A DNA stretch of 64,000 nucleotides from Lepidostoma basale (GCA_022606425.2 JAHDVF020001468.1:3147501-3211500), one strand, 5' to 3'. Positions 37,001 through 42,042 are shown, counted from the first letter of the stretch. Translations and numbers: made by a program. The notes: generated from the sequence alone by a model not told the origin.

Positions 37001-39346
37001 ATAAACGTTGTATTTTTAAGAGCATTATAATGATCTTGAATTGTATATATATGAATGTTTTATGCAAATGTGATTTAGTATTATTTATTTAATTATTAAA
37101 TTTCATATAAAATATTGAGGAAACAATTGAAGGCTGGACATTAAAGGTGGTTTAAACATAAAGCAGAGAAAATAAGCCAAAACTGTTTTTTGTTCTATAC
37201 CACGGGTGGCATCTTTAGGGTGACGTTTGAACAACACTGTATTATTCAATCATTACGCACTCTTTCACAGTTATTGGTCTTTATGATTAAGACCTCATTA
37301 CAAACATACATACACATGTCATTTAATCCAATAAATGAATTGATATTGAACTTCAATTGCATTTGTTGAATATATATTGGGTTTATTTATATACTCGAAT
37401 ATACTCGTAGCAATATCTAAGCATTTCCGGGTCAGTTAGTTTATTATATTCATATTTAAAAAAAAATGATGTGTTATACTCGTGCGAATCCAATAATTTA
37501 TATTGAATGTTTTGATAAATAAATAATAAAAAATAATGAAGAAAATCCAACTTTTCCGAAGAGAAGAACTACTCCCTCAACAACAGGGCCTTTTTCAAAA
37601 TGTTTCATTAGCTATGTAGGTTTATAAGATTAAAAAAAAAACGATTCAAATAGTTTCATTAGATTAATTTAATTTAAAAGCGATTGATCTTGTGATTTAT
37701 CAATTGTATTTTCTTGTTTTGCAGAGTCCTACCCAGGGCGGGTCAAGCGAGTCCCTGAACCTGCGCTTCTCCATGGCGGATGTGGCTGGGGACTACACGA
37801 AGAGGAAGCACGTGGTGCGCGTGACCTCCATCGCAGGCGCTGAGCTGCTGCTGCAGGCGGGCAGCGCGCACGAGGCCGCGCGCTGGCTTACGGCGCTCCG
37901 GGCGCAGGCTCCCGGCGGCGAGGCTCTCACCCTGCAGCGGCCCCCCGAGAGCCCCGCCGAGGCCTCGGGCCTCTCTCCCCCTTCCAGGAGCAAGAAGCCT
38001 GCCAACAACCGCACCATGTCACCCACGGGTATTTTACATATTTCTATTTACAATGACATTCTTCAATTATTCGTATTTACACGTTAAAATACTAAAAGGC
38101 GGCCACATTCAAATGCCTGCCCTTCCGGGAAAACGGCGTAATGGTTAGTTAGTTAATTTTTAAAATACTTAAACAGTAATTAAATAAAACAATGTTTATT
38201 AAGAACTACTTCCATTTTTGCCTTTATTTTAACAGCAACCGGTTTCGCCAGGTTTGAAGGCATCGACAGATTGGTGACACTGTTATTAATTTACTCCTTT
38301 ATATTCAAACAAATTAGGGGTATTAACAAGATTCTATACAAAAATAAAATTAAAATATTATAACTATATAAAATTTACTGAATTTAAATACTGATATTAA
38401 GGTTATTTAAAATGTATGTACAATTTATTTTGTGTCTTCATAGAAAATGCCCCATCTTCCCTGACTGCATCACCAAAGAGCAAGACTTGGAAAGGTCGAG
38501 TGGCCAGGCAGCTACGGCGCATGCAGGCAGGCAGCGCACCCTCTGGGGGGCCTAGTCCAAGTGGGGGCACGCCCCTGGAACGCTGCCCCTGCCTGGCGGA
38601 GCGCCCCTTTGTGCCGCAGCTGGTGGCGCTGTGCACGCGTGCCGTGGAGGAACGTGGGCTGCACGTTGTGGGCGTGTACCGTGTGCCAGGGAATACCGCT
38701 AGCGTCACGGCACTCAAAGATTCTCTTGAAAGAGGAATACCCCCTGATCTCCAAGATCCTCGATGGAATGATGTCAATGTGGTTTCTAGCCTCCTGAAGG
38801 CCTTCTTCAGATGTCTACCAAATCCTCTTCTCACAAAAGAACTCTATCCAATGTTCATAACTGCGGACAAGTTACCCGATAATTCTAGCCGAGTTCGAAC
38901 TATCAAACAACTTATTCGCGAACTTCCTGAACACCATTATGAGACACTCAAGTTTCTTATGGAACATCTCAAGAGGGTAGTAGCCGAAAGTTCCATTAAC
39001 AAGATGGAAGCCCGGAACCTAGCCATCGTATTTGGACCGACTCTGGTGCGCAGTGCAGATGACAACATGTTTAACATGGTTAACGACATGTCCAGCCAGT
39101 GTCGCATCATAGAGTCACTTATCAATCACGTAAGTATTTATGTATTACTCGCATTTCATCAATGAATTGTCTAACTGTGTTTCTTATTTTTTTCTAATGC
39201 ATCTGAATATTTGGTCTCTTAGATGGAATGGTATTTTGCTGAGGAAGGCAGGAATTCTCCCGTCACCGATGTTTTATGCGATGAAGATTTACCATCAGCT
39301 ACTTCCAACCAGGCTTTACTCTTACAGAATGTTAAAAAAATTGAAG
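941..39346 (+). CDS. RhoGAP19D: Rho GTPase-activating protein, ARHGAP21/23 type (partial, ten exons)
   Basis: The exons are 941-1036, 1921-2001, 2612-2989, 3973-4032, 4184-4298, 6147-6270, 6900-6980, 37725-38028, 38444-39129 and 39223-39346. All junctions are GT-AG with matching phases and give about 680 residues. The first 250 or so are low-complexity linker (Asn-, Pro- and Ser-rich). A PH domain follows, from GSVQIKMVLTNGK to the ARWLTALRAQ helix. The RhoGAP domain sits in the large exon: it has the arginine finger in GVYRVPGN, then LLKAFFR-LPNPLL, and NLAIVFGPTLVR. Family members stimulate GTP hydrolysis on Cdc42/Rho at junctions and Golgi; the fly orthologue restricts Cdc42 at the lateral cortex. 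The N-terminal PDZ exons lie upstream of the window. The C-terminal tail expected after the MEWYFAEEG exon is missing, because repeats and another gene follow. Family assignment is firm; paralogue choice is inferred. Confidence 0.93.
1421..1785 (-). mobile_element. Non-LTR LINE 3' fragment with (TTTGA)n tail
   Basis: The minus strand ends in repeated TTTGA units. It encodes a tail ending STFRRRILLTLESILYS, shared with copies near 22050, 31835, 44939, 45547, 53800 and 54700. The clade is not certain. This copy lies in RhoGAP intron 1 seen. Confidence 0.7.
1921..2001 (+). CDS. RhoGAP19D: RhoGAP exon b (basic linker)
   Basis: The acceptor is GGTTTGCAG and the donor is G/GTACTT, phase 1 to phase 1. 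It encodes 27 residues rich in Arg and Ser (KVHVRLRSNSTGSEG, LPTRRTHAS), a pattern typical of a phosphorylatable linker. Confidence 0.8.
2612..2989 (+). CDS. RhoGAP19D: RhoGAP exon c (Asn/Pro-rich low-complexity region)
   Basis: Phase 1 at both ends. It encodes about 126 residues: a charged start (KRRFALSKEQIEELSHPRRG), an Asn/Lys-rich stretch, then a Pro/Ser-rich end. GC content rises sharply in its last third. It is disordered linker upstream of the PH domain. Confidence 0.85.
2990..3972. other. RhoGAP intron, no feature seen
   Basis: AT-rich sequence with poly-T and poly-A runs. I see no recognisable repeat or coding signal. The introns 4299-6146, 6733-6899 and 6981-7440 are similar except where noted. 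Confidence 0.5.
3973..4032 (+). CDS. RhoGAP19D: RhoGAP exon d (small)
   Basis: A 60-base exon flanked by TTTCTACAG and G/GTGAGT, phase 1 to phase 1. It encodes GFSMDDVAVVKRQKNSTHLG. Both splice sites are strong and the phase fits both neighbours. It could be skipped without changing frame, so it may be an alternative exon. Confidence 0.75.
4184..4298 (+). CDS. RhoGAP19D: RhoGAP exon e
   Basis: Acceptor GTTTGCAG, donor AG/GTTTGT, phase 1 in and phase 2 out. It encodes EEERAMRRVSYLKATWGDRL and a run with SDHELSDSEHQVLRR. The RRVSYLKATWGDR segment matches the conserved stretch before the PH domain in ARHGAP21/23. Confidence 0.88.
4781..5080. other. GC-rich island inside RhoGAP intron
   Basis: A sharply bounded GC-rich block in AT-rich intron. 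On the minus strand it runs from TGTGGAGTGTTACTTCGG to GCAATATTTACA, so it could be a decayed solo LTR (TG...CA). I could not find matching flanking duplications. An alternative promoter or enhancer is also possible. Confidence 0.35.
6147..6270 (+). CDS. RhoGAP19D: RhoGAP exon f (start of PH domain)
   Basis: Acceptor CCCTACAG, donor AAG/GTAAAA, phase 2 in and phase 0 out. It encodes 41 residues. The last 13 (GSVQIKMVLTNGK) are the first strand of the PH domain. Confidence 0.9.
6459..6732. repeat. Near-perfect foldback palindrome (MITE-like)
   Basis: Two arms of about 135 bases are reverse complements around 6595. The left arm begins TATATCGCACCGTGAGTGTA and the right arm ends CACTCACGGTGCGATATA. 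(AT)n flanks it. It fills much of the 629-base intron 6271-6899 between two PH-domain exons. Confidence 0.85.
6900..6980 (+). CDS. RhoGAP19D: RhoGAP exon g (PH domain strands 2-3)
   Basis: Phase 0 at both ends, with acceptor AATTTTCAG and donor CAG/GTAAGA. It encodes RASDRSWKQVWAILQGPKLT plus seven residues, the SWKQ-W-L-G pattern of PH domains. It is followed by the 30.7 kb intron. Confidence 0.92.
7447..7665 (-). mobile_element. LINE 3' fragment, decayed
   Basis: CT-rich start (CTTCTTCTTCCTC) and minus-strand reading remnants resembling the RPRPCREKVSFRG end of LINE proteins. It is heavily mutated. It runs into a hAT MITE piece. Confidence 0.4.
7655..7770 (-). mobile_element. hAT-type MITE, internal fragment
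   Basis: It shares its internal sequence (for example AACATTGTTGGAA and GTGATTTGGT) with the complete copies at 15112-15590 and 47046-47264. The terminal repeats are absent. Confidence 0.6.
8928..9055 (+). mobile_element. RTE-like LINE 3' end fragment
   Basis: The piece matches the last part of the local RTE family (GTGTGTCAGGATAGAACATG ... GGTCCATCCTCC ... GCGATGGTTAGTTT). It is short and mutated. Confidence 0.65.
9080..9200 (-). repeat. Penelope-type terminal fragment with hammerhead-like core
   Basis: The minus strand reads TTGATGATGTCTGAGCAAGG then CGAAACATGTCA, a CUGANGA-like core, short stem and GAAA. It is followed by the shared CTTCTAGAAG segment. Related pieces are at 22590 and 59530. 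Confidence 0.5.
9365..9640 (-). mobile_element. LINE 3' end with (AAG)n tail
   Basis: The minus strand matches the RLKWQWAGHVAR...GRPxxRW C-terminal family seen better at 36205-36775 and 53985-54569. Many substitutions are present. Confidence 0.55.
9675..10335 (-). mobile_element. RTE-like LINE 3' copy, split by a SINE
   Basis: Pieces 9675-9815 and 10054-10335 are consecutive parts of the RTE C-terminal coding region ([10 protein letters not shown] end and [10 protein letters not shown] region). The SINE at 9816-10053 separates them. Confidence 0.75.
9816..10053 (-). mobile_element. tRNA-derived SINE (family 1)
   Basis: On the minus strand the head has a pol III A box (TGGCAGAGTGG) and B box (GGTTCGATTCC). 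A body beginning CAGTGTGATTGTCACACTG follows, and the tail is A-rich. Other copies: 15293-15541, 33019-33207, 35113-35250, 53421-53590 and 62096-62214. Confidence 0.85.
10340..11310. other. Intron sequence without gene
   Basis: Two AT-rich segments with diverged repeats of a GGCAAACTCCA motif (10365-10700). Then a GC-richer block at 10905-11110, which has no repeat similarity elsewhere in the window. No coding signal is seen. Confidence 0.45.
11313..11410 (-). mobile_element. RTE-like LINE 3' tip
   Basis: It starts with (ACA)n and then CCATCACGCCGTTTCCCCGC, the reverse complement of the RTE 3' end with a (TTG)n tail. Confidence 0.7.
11420..12260. other. Intron sequence without gene
   Basis: A GC-richer patch at 11885-12010 is followed by a short tandem repeat at about 12040-12170. 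Its unit has CTGCTTCAAAAC(T/A) and ACGAGCC, repeated about three times at roughly 50-base spacing. No gene seen. Confidence 0.45.
12262..12668 (+). mobile_element. RTE-like LINE 3' copy
   Basis: It reads through [20 protein letters not shown], then [16 protein letters not shown], and ends GATGGTAAGTTAG (TTAG-type tail). A stop interrupts the frame near 12384. Confidence 0.8.
12830..12905 (-). repeat. Penelope-type terminal fragment with hammerhead-like core
   Basis: The minus strand contains CTGAAGACGGAAAC and then GATGTCCGAAACGCC. This is a CUGANGA core, a GGA/UCC stem and GAAA, as in the element at 39424. Confidence 0.5.
13253..13775 (-). mobile_element. PIF/Harbinger-like transposon, internally deleted
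   Basis: Inverted ends AGTGGGTGATAGACG and CGTCTATCACCACCT are flanked by TAA on both sides (13250-13252 and 13776-13778), the Harbinger target rule. A 91-residue minus-strand frame (13394-13669) has RRRRKVWVKNWLTKRERLSH and EDFQNYIRMPEPVYEE, the N-terminus of Harbinger transposases. The DDE core is missing. Confidence 0.8.
14163..15050 (-). mobile_element. RTE-like LINE, 5'-truncated, open frame of 287 aa
   Basis: The minus strand encodes [14 protein letters not shown] (the reverse-transcriptase palm motif), [44 protein letters not shown] and [16 protein letters not shown], ending SAYPCGETA. The 3' tail is (GTT)n. The frame is uninterrupted over the retained part. Confidence 0.88.
15112..15590. 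mobile_element. hAT-type MITE carrying a SINE
   Basis: Ends CAGTAGCGGTACTC and GAGTACCGCCACTG (read on the + strand, with one mismatch) are flanked by the 8-base duplication CCCAGGGG (15104-15111 and 15591-15598), the hAT signature. The SINE 15293-15541 sits inside. No transposase frame. Confidence 0.85.
15293..15541 (-). mobile_element. tRNA-derived SINE (family 1), nested in MITE
   Basis: Full head, body and T-rich (A-rich on minus) end, as in the copy at 9816. The A box is mutated (TGGCATAGTGG) and the B box is GGTTCGATTCC. Confidence 0.85.
15885..15995 (+). repeat. Hammerhead-like terminal repeat (GACC/GGTC family)
   Basis: It contains CAGTCTGTCGATGCTAGC, TAGCCTAGCGAAACCGGTC and GTCGAAATAAAG. 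A CTAGx/xCTAG hairpin sits between a CUGNNGAU-like half-core and GAAAC. Related copies: 27805-27970, 38190-38275, 55146-55205 and 59440-59525. Confidence 0.5.
15996..17565. other. Intron sequence without gene
   Basis: Mixed-composition sequence with no repeat similarity to other parts of the window and no long reading frame. GC-richer patches lie at 16290-16340 and 16560-16800. Possible regulatory DNA, not shown. Confidence 0.4.
17568..17940 (-). mobile_element. LINE 3' end, decayed
   Basis: Similar to 9365-9640: a CTTCTTCTTCC start, then the reverse complement of a W-A-G-H...GRP-type C-terminus (CATCTCTTCTGTGGCCTTCC). Stops are frequent. Confidence 0.5.
17945..22045. other. Intron sequence without recognised gene
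   Basis: Mostly AT-rich. More balanced patches occur at 19870-20480 and 20520-20900, with short open frames on both strands and no recognisable protein. A GC-rich patch at 21690-21765 is distinct. I see no RNA gene. Confidence 0.4.
22047..22255 (-). mobile_element. LINE 3' fragment with (TTTGA)n tail
   Basis: Starts ATCAAATCAAATCAAATCAG and continues with the shared ATACCAGGAACGCATGAGAG segment. Only the 3' untranslated end and a few codons remain. Confidence 0.7.
22590..22765 (+). repeat. Penelope-type terminal fragment with hammerhead-like core
   Basis: It reads TTGATAATGCCTTAGCTAGG then CGAAACATGTAATTCCC, followed by the shared CTTCTAGAAAACAGACGTT segment. It is a sense-strand relative of the 9080 and 59530 pieces. 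Confidence 0.5.
23165..23465. repeat. Inverted terminal-repeat pair, Penelope-like
   Basis: The arm near 23175-23240 and the arm near 23390-23460 are reverse-complementary around TTTTTTATGAAT and TTTTTTCCACTTTT. The left arm holds, on the minus strand, GGTGATGAAGGTATAAAACC then TTCGAAATAT, a hammerhead-like core. No protein remains between them. Confidence 0.5.
23600..24060. other. Intron block with a 136-aa open frame, unrecognised
   Basis: The minus strand is open at 23623-24033. The conceptual product has no motif I know. The + strand is partly open too, so the frame may be chance or a decayed element. Confidence 0.25.
24440..24875 (+). mobile_element. CR1/L2-like LINE 3' end with (ATT)n tail
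   Basis: The piece has the degenerate PAYISEL... SVWNNLPADFKC-type C-terminus (GTCTGGAACAATCTTCCTGC), followed by AAAACTGGCGCTTTATTAAT and a TTATTATTATTATT tail. A cleaner minus copy lies at 58700-59250. Confidence 0.65.
25134..25418 (-). mobile_element. RTE-like LINE 3' copy
   Basis: An open minus-strand frame of 89 residues with [16 protein letters not shown] and a (GTT)n 3' tail at 25136-25150. It belongs to the same subfamily as the 14163 copy. Confidence 0.8.
25420..27800. other. Intron sequence without gene; GC-rich islands
   Basis: GC-rich, CpG-containing, apparently unique blocks lie at 25685-26180, 26590-26690 and 26940-27320. They stand out from AT-rich intron and show no TE hallmarks, apart from a 70-base motif shared with 24238-24310. 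They are candidates for regulatory DNA, by composition only. Confidence 0.4.
27805..27970. repeat. Head-to-head pair of hammerhead-like terminal repeats
   Basis: Two arms meet at about 27885. The left arm is the reverse complement of GTCTGTCGATGCC...GGCGAAACCGG. The right arm reads GTCTGTCGATGCCAGCGAGC then CTGGCAAAACCAGTC. Both continue into GTCGAAATAA and an AAAAGTG segment. Confidence 0.65.
28730..28994. mobile_element. Unclassified MITE
   Basis: Inverted ends AAGGCGGGCCACGCTGTTTT and AAACAGTGTGGCACGGCCTT are bordered by TA. The interior is rich in GTGTGGA and TTTAAAC motifs with further self-complementarity. There is no open frame of note. Confidence 0.6.
29000..29830. other. Intron sequence without gene
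   Basis: A GC-rich block at 29295-29480 has open frames on both strands with no recognisable product. It is likely non-coding. The rest is AT-rich. Confidence 0.4.
29837..30075 (-). mobile_element. SINE with RTE-type 3' tail (family 2)
   Basis: On the minus strand a body with GCGATGAGGTTCGCAACCCA (B-box-like) joins the same 3' end as the RTE copies (GTGTGGGAGTCCATTCTTTC ... GACGGCGTGATGG) and a TTAG-type tail. Other copies: 46420-46545 and 52870-53145. Confidence 0.7.
30225..30555 (-). mobile_element. LINE 3' fragment
   Basis: CTTCTTCTTC start; the minus strand has frames with GRTCTENAIIARTQK-like and WEN-E-A-A-N-P-type remnants of a LINE C-terminus. Frameshifts are present. Confidence 0.45.
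31205..31345 (+). mobile_element. LINE 3' fragment (GRPPKRW family)
   Basis: It reads DRPPKSWIDSWELTSQEPVPS-like, as in the better copy at 40160-40404. Confidence 0.5.
31835..32460 (-). mobile_element. Two joined LINE fragments
   Basis: 31835-32330 (minus) is the (TTTGA)-family LINE: about 120 open codons including FLLGMLGTNSLQIRRDGCTL and FRGQILLTLESILYS. 32330-32460 (minus) is a GRPPKRW-family piece with TEMRTLSTIAEKSLRDRARN. They abut without a clear boundary duplication. Confidence 0.6.
33019..33207 (-). mobile_element. tRNA-derived SINE (family 1), 3'-truncated
   Basis: Head and body are retained; the minus strand has GGTTCGATTCCCGG and AGTGTGATTGTCACACTG. It lacks the distal tail. Confidence 0.8.
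33225..33340. repeat. GC-rich GGGGGCG repeat, possible transposon end
   Basis: Self-complementary CAACGGGGGCGG and CGCCCCCAGTGGGCG motifs in AT-rich surroundings. They resemble hAT-type ends, but no partner end was found. Confidence 0.3.
33341..34510. other. Intron sequence with a GC-rich island
   Basis: The island is 33890-34140, CpG-rich and unique in this window. It has a NotI-like GCGGCCGC at about 34079. The rest is AT-rich. No gene seen. Confidence 0.4.
34510..34630 (+). repeat. Hammerhead-like terminal repeat
   Basis: GACCAGTAGATGGCAGC, GCGA, then GCTGCCGAAACGGGTC. This is a perfect six-base-pair stem between a CUGANGAU-like half-core and GAAAC, enclosed by GACC/GGTC. The leader GTAAATAATGAAAATAAA is shared with about 1135, 30188 and 46890. 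Confidence 0.5.
35113..35250 (+). mobile_element. SINE family 1, head missing
   Basis: Begins at GTGTGATTGTCACACTGTC and runs to TGGGTTCAAAAGTCCTGTTG plus an A-run. The tRNA-like promoter part is absent. Confidence 0.75.
35515..35704 (+). mobile_element. tRNA-derived SINE (family 3)
   Basis: The head has an A box (TGGTCTAGGGG) and a B box (GGTTCGAGCCT) about 35 bases apart. A CTTGG/CCAGG anticodon-like stem lies between them. A 100-base body and a 15-A tail follow. The acceptor stem is imperfect, so it is a SINE rather than a functional tRNA gene. Confidence 0.75.
36108..36145. repeat. Perfect 16-bp hairpin
   Basis: ACAGAGGTCTAAACGC and GCGTTTAGACCTCTGT flank a six-base loop. The origin is unknown. 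Confidence 0.8.
36200..36780 (-). mobile_element. LINE 3' copy, frameshifted
   Basis: Two minus-strand frames, 36459-36773 (INLKRKFYEACVLPVGTYGL, LRVTQRAMLGISLRHRVRND) and 36134-36445 (RLKWQWAGHVAR or close, GRPQLRW), are consecutive parts of one LINE protein. A frame change joins them at about 36450. The tail is (AAG)n. Confidence 0.75.
36781..37724. other. End of the long RhoGAP intron, no feature
   Basis: AT-rich intron sequence without repeat or coding signal that I recognise. Confidence 0.5.
37725..38028 (+). CDS. RhoGAP19D: RhoGAP exon h (PH domain C-terminal half)
   Basis: Acceptor TTTTGCAG, phase 0 in. The donor is G/GTATTT, phase 1 out. It encodes about 101 residues. YTKRKHVVRVTS and AARWLTALRAQ complete the PH domain, matching the KRKNVFRLTT and final-helix segments of ARHGAP21. 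A Pro-rich linker follows. The exon is very GC-rich, unlike the flanking introns. Confidence 0.92.
38085..38280. repeat. RTE tip plus hammerhead-like terminal repeat
   Basis: 38085-38155 (+) is a short RTE 3' tip (AAGGCGGCCACATT...GCGTAATGGTTAGTTAGTTA). 38190-38275 (minus) is the GACC/GGTC-type terminal repeat with GCGAAACCGGTTGCTGTT. Confidence 0.55.
38444..39129 (+). CDS. RhoGAP19D: RhoGAP exon i (RhoGAP catalytic domain)
   Basis: Phase 1 in, phase 0 out. It encodes 229 residues. KTWKGRVARQLRRMQ is the basic lead-in, then CPCLAERPFVPQLVALC starts the GAP domain. GVYRVPGN carries the catalytic arginine. LIRELPEHHYETLKFLMEHL and MEARNLAIVFGPTLVR follow. The domain looks intact. Confidence 0.96.
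39223..39346 (+). CDS. RhoGAP19D: RhoGAP exon j (after the GAP domain, last one seen)
   Basis: Acceptor TCTCTTAG, phase 0 in. The donor is G/GTTTGT, phase 1 out. It encodes MEWYFAEEGRNSPVTDVL and a further stretch ending QNVKKIEG, matching the DWFFTEEG region of ARHGAP21. No in-frame continuation is found before the next gene's exons. Confidence 0.88.
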
Positions 39347-39504
39347 GTTTGTGTATTACAGTTTATTGACAATAAAATAAATTAGAATTCGCTTTATATG
39401 TAAAAAAAAAATACTTTTGAATTTTGCGTAGATTTTCACGGTTGGCAGCAATATGTTCGTTGTGTTTTTGGGTAACACCGTGTGATTTGGTAAACTCCTT
39501 CTCG

Positions 39505-39545
39505 ACCGACGTTTCGGAGATCGTTGCAGTCTCCATCTTCAGGGT
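39505..39545 (-). ncRNA. Hammerhead-ribozyme-like motif, sense copy
   Basis: On the minus strand: CTGAAGA, then a GGAGA/TCTCC stem with a nine-base loop, then GAAAC. The canonical CUGANGA...GAAA core residues are all present, with one unpaired U before stem II. It lies downstream of the endonuclease remnant in the same orientation. Cleavage ability is not established. Confidence 0.55.
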
Positions 39546-40040
39546 AATGAATGTGATATGTGTTGTGTCTGCTAAGGTACTTCACCGTTGTACCGTGTCG
39601 CCGGCAGTGTGTACGTGTGAGACAAAGGTTCCCAGAAATAGCTTGGCACAGGGGGCATTCCGGAGCGGTATGTCGCCGGCAGTGGGTTATTCCCCGAATT
39701 AGCTAATTACAAGGGGCCCATTCCCGGGTGGTGTGTCACCGGGCGGCGCGCGCCTCAGTCGGGCGGGTTGTATATTTTGTAGTACCGGATACCACGCGGG
39801 TTTAAGGCGGAGGCCGTCGTCTCTGTTGATGTTTTGCGGGTGTTGATAAATTTCAATTGCCTCGCTGATGAGACGTGCACGTTGGCTCCTCGGTCTGTCT
39901 AGTACCGAGGGCTCAAAATTGAAACGATGACCGGTGTCCACGAAGTGTTCGGCGAGAGCAGATTTGTCGGGATAGCCGAGTCTGCAAGCACTTTCGTGTT
40001 CACTGGTTCGCTTTTTTTTTCACATATCACATTCATTACC

Positions 40041-40080
40041 CTGAAGATGGAGACTGCAACGATCTCCGAAACGTCGGTCG
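40041..40080 (+). ncRNA. Hammerhead-ribozyme-like motif, inverted copy
   Basis: The reverse-complement partner of the motif at 39505-39545: CTGAAGA at 40041-40047, stem arms 40049-40053 and 40063-40067, GAAA at 40068-40071. ACC before the core can pair with GGT after it. Confidence 0.55.
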
Positions 40081-40159
40081 AGAAGGAGTTTACCAAATCA
40101 CACGGTGTTACCCAAAAACACAACGAACATATTGCTGCCAACCGTGAAAATCTACGCAA

Positions 40160-40410
40160 TTACAAGGTGGAGGATGTCGTGAGATGGGGCAGACAACGCA
40201 GAAGATACTGGAATGCGCACGTGCAGAGGATGGATCCCACCAGAATCCCATACGCTGTGGCGCATCAGATTCCTGCCGGTTGCCGTCCCCCCGGAAGACC
40301 GCCGAAGAGATGGAGAGATAGTTGGGAGTCAACCTCCCAAGAGAGGCCAGCCTCATTTCAGGAACAGACCAAAGGTCTATAAGGAGAAGAAGAAGAAGAA
40401 GAAGACAACT
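40160..40410 (+). mobile_element. LINE 3' end (GRPPKRW family) with (GAA)n tail
   Basis: An open frame with YKVEDVVRWGRQRRRYWNAH, VQRMDPTR and GRPPKRWRDSWESTS, then stop and GAAGAAGAAGAAGAAGAAG. It abuts the Penelope-like right arm. Confidence 0.7.
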
Positions 40411-40440
40411 AAAGTGGCACAAGGATGAAGGTTAGATGTT

Positions 40441-41545
40441 CCCCACATAGGAGGAAATTCCACCACAAACTACAGCAAACGATAGCAGTACATAATGGAG
40501 TTCTAGTGCCAACCCTTATGTATGAAAGTGAAGGTTAGAGCTGGCAAAAAAGGATGAAAGTAGGATAAATGCCGTAGTAATGAGATTACTGAAAAGAATA
40601 TGCTGAAAAACGATATATGATAGAATATCGAACAACAAAATAAGTAAGAAATGTAAGGCAGATGATTGCATCATAAATAAAATTAAAAATGTATCCCCGA
40701 GATGGTTTGGACATATGGAACGAATGGACGAGAGAAAAATGGTTTAAATGTTGTATATTATTAGGTGTATAACTTTGCTTCCGCCGTTTTTTTTTCCGAA
40801 ATTCGAGGCTTTATCGTAAAAAACTGGTTATACATTTATGGTTCAAAGTATTGTCCATCGCTGGCCACTACTCCCAATGATCCTGACAATTCTTGTCGCG
40901 TTTGACACGAGTCTTGATCAAGTAATGCCTCCAATTCTGCATCTTGGAAAACCTTCTCTCTTCCACCGCCATGCTGGTCTTGGACGTTAAAATCACCGTT
41001 CTTGAAGCGTTGAAACCACTCTCGGCACGTTCTTTCACTAATAGCGGCCTCACCATAGGTATTTGAGAGCATTCGATGAGCCTCAACCGCAGATTTCTTC
41101 ATATTAAAGCATAAAATTAAAACCTCCCGCAAATGACGAGAATTTGGCTCGTAAGCTGACATGTTTAATCGGGAATAACTTTATGATGCAGACACAAATC
41201 GACTAATATTTCAATGGCGTTATGTTTACAAATACTTAAGCTTATTGTATGACATCTATGATCTATTTATTCCAACTACCACTTACTGCTACTGCCATCT
41301 GTTGCAAAACGGCGGAAGCAAAGTTATAAACCTAATATATTGTATCTAAAGAAAAGCCGTATAAGACCAAGGGAAGCATGGCATGACCAAGTTAATAAAA
41401 TACTTAAAGGCGGCCATATTTGAAGTAAAAAAAATCGATGAGTTTGCATTTTACTATGTACGAATGTAGAGGAATCTAGAGAGGTATGTCAGGACGGAGC
41501 GGTGTGATGGTCCATCCTCTCTGCGTAAACAGTAATCTAGTTGAG
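40441..41545 (+). mobile_element. RTE-like LINE copy split by a mariner
   Basis: Pieces 40441-40758 and 41338-41545 are consecutive in the RTE C-terminal region ([17 protein letters not shown] then GKAWHDQVNKILKGGHI-type). They carry many stops. Confidence 0.7.
40761..41335 (-). mobile_element. mariner transposon, internally deleted
   Basis: Terminal repeats of about 28 bases (TTAGGTGTATAACTTTGCTT on the left, its near complement ending TAAACCTAA on the right) are flanked by TA. The minus-strand frame at 40836-41162 encodes the helix-turn-helix N-terminus (FNMKKSAVEAHRMLSNTYG, SERTCREWFQRFKNGDFNV). It is then joined in frame to a C-terminus ending VASDGQYFEP. The catalytic domain is gone; 575 bp against about 1.3 kb for full elements. 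Confidence 0.9.
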
Positions 41546-42040
41546 ACAAGATGAAGGAATTGATCAGTTCTTTAGAACTGTCAACAGGCAATAAGCATAA
41601 ATAGAAGCTGCTCTAACTGTGAGGGTATTTTTTTTTGTATGTGCCTTGATTTATTAACACATTGTTGTCGGGACACGGATTTTTCCGTTTTTGCGGAACT
41701 GCTGCTGGATTACGGGACCCGTAAAAATCCGGGTTTTGTAGTCTGTTGCTAGAAGTCGGCTCACGTGTTTATCTGTGTTATTTGAACTGCATTTTTTTGT
41801 TTTTGTCCGCAGCTAGATGTCACTGCTTTGATATTTAATAAAGACATATTATTATTCGTCATCGCATTTATTACAGTTCCACCAAATGTATTGTACTCAT
41901 TTTGATATCGAATTTTTATACCGTACAAAAATAATTTTTAAAAAATGACGCTTAAAAGTTAAATAACGAACTATAATATATATTAATATTATTAAGACTA
42001 TAGACATGACATATATGTCTATAATTACATTTTTTATTAC
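41546..42040. other. Sequence between repeats, no gene
   Basis: AT-rich, with a self-complementary patch at 41675-41740 (CGGATTTTTCCG, ACGGGACCCGT). No ATP13A or RhoGAP coding sequence is detectable here. Confidence 0.45.
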
Positions 42041-42042
42041 AT

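Larger units (their letters stand above)
39424..40159 (-). mobile_element. Penelope-like element, 5'-truncated, in inverted terminal repeats
   Basis: Arms of about 135 bases (39424-39560 and 40020-40159) are reverse complements. Between them the minus strand encodes, from about 40010 down, SALAEHFVDTGHRFNF and RARLISEAIEIYQHPQNINR and DDGLRLKPAW. This is the C-terminal end of the Penelope GIY-YIG endonuclease region. Each arm carries a hammerhead-like core (see next entries). The reverse transcriptase is lost. Confidence 0.8.

Noticed and set aside
38403..38834. Minus-strand frame opposite the RhoGAP domain
   Set aside because: It is an antisense shadow of a conserved exon with no start context or splice logic.
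39560..40020. A CRISPR-like or phage-like repeat block
   Set aside because: The arms are a single inverted pair, and the interior encodes a Penelope endonuclease end.
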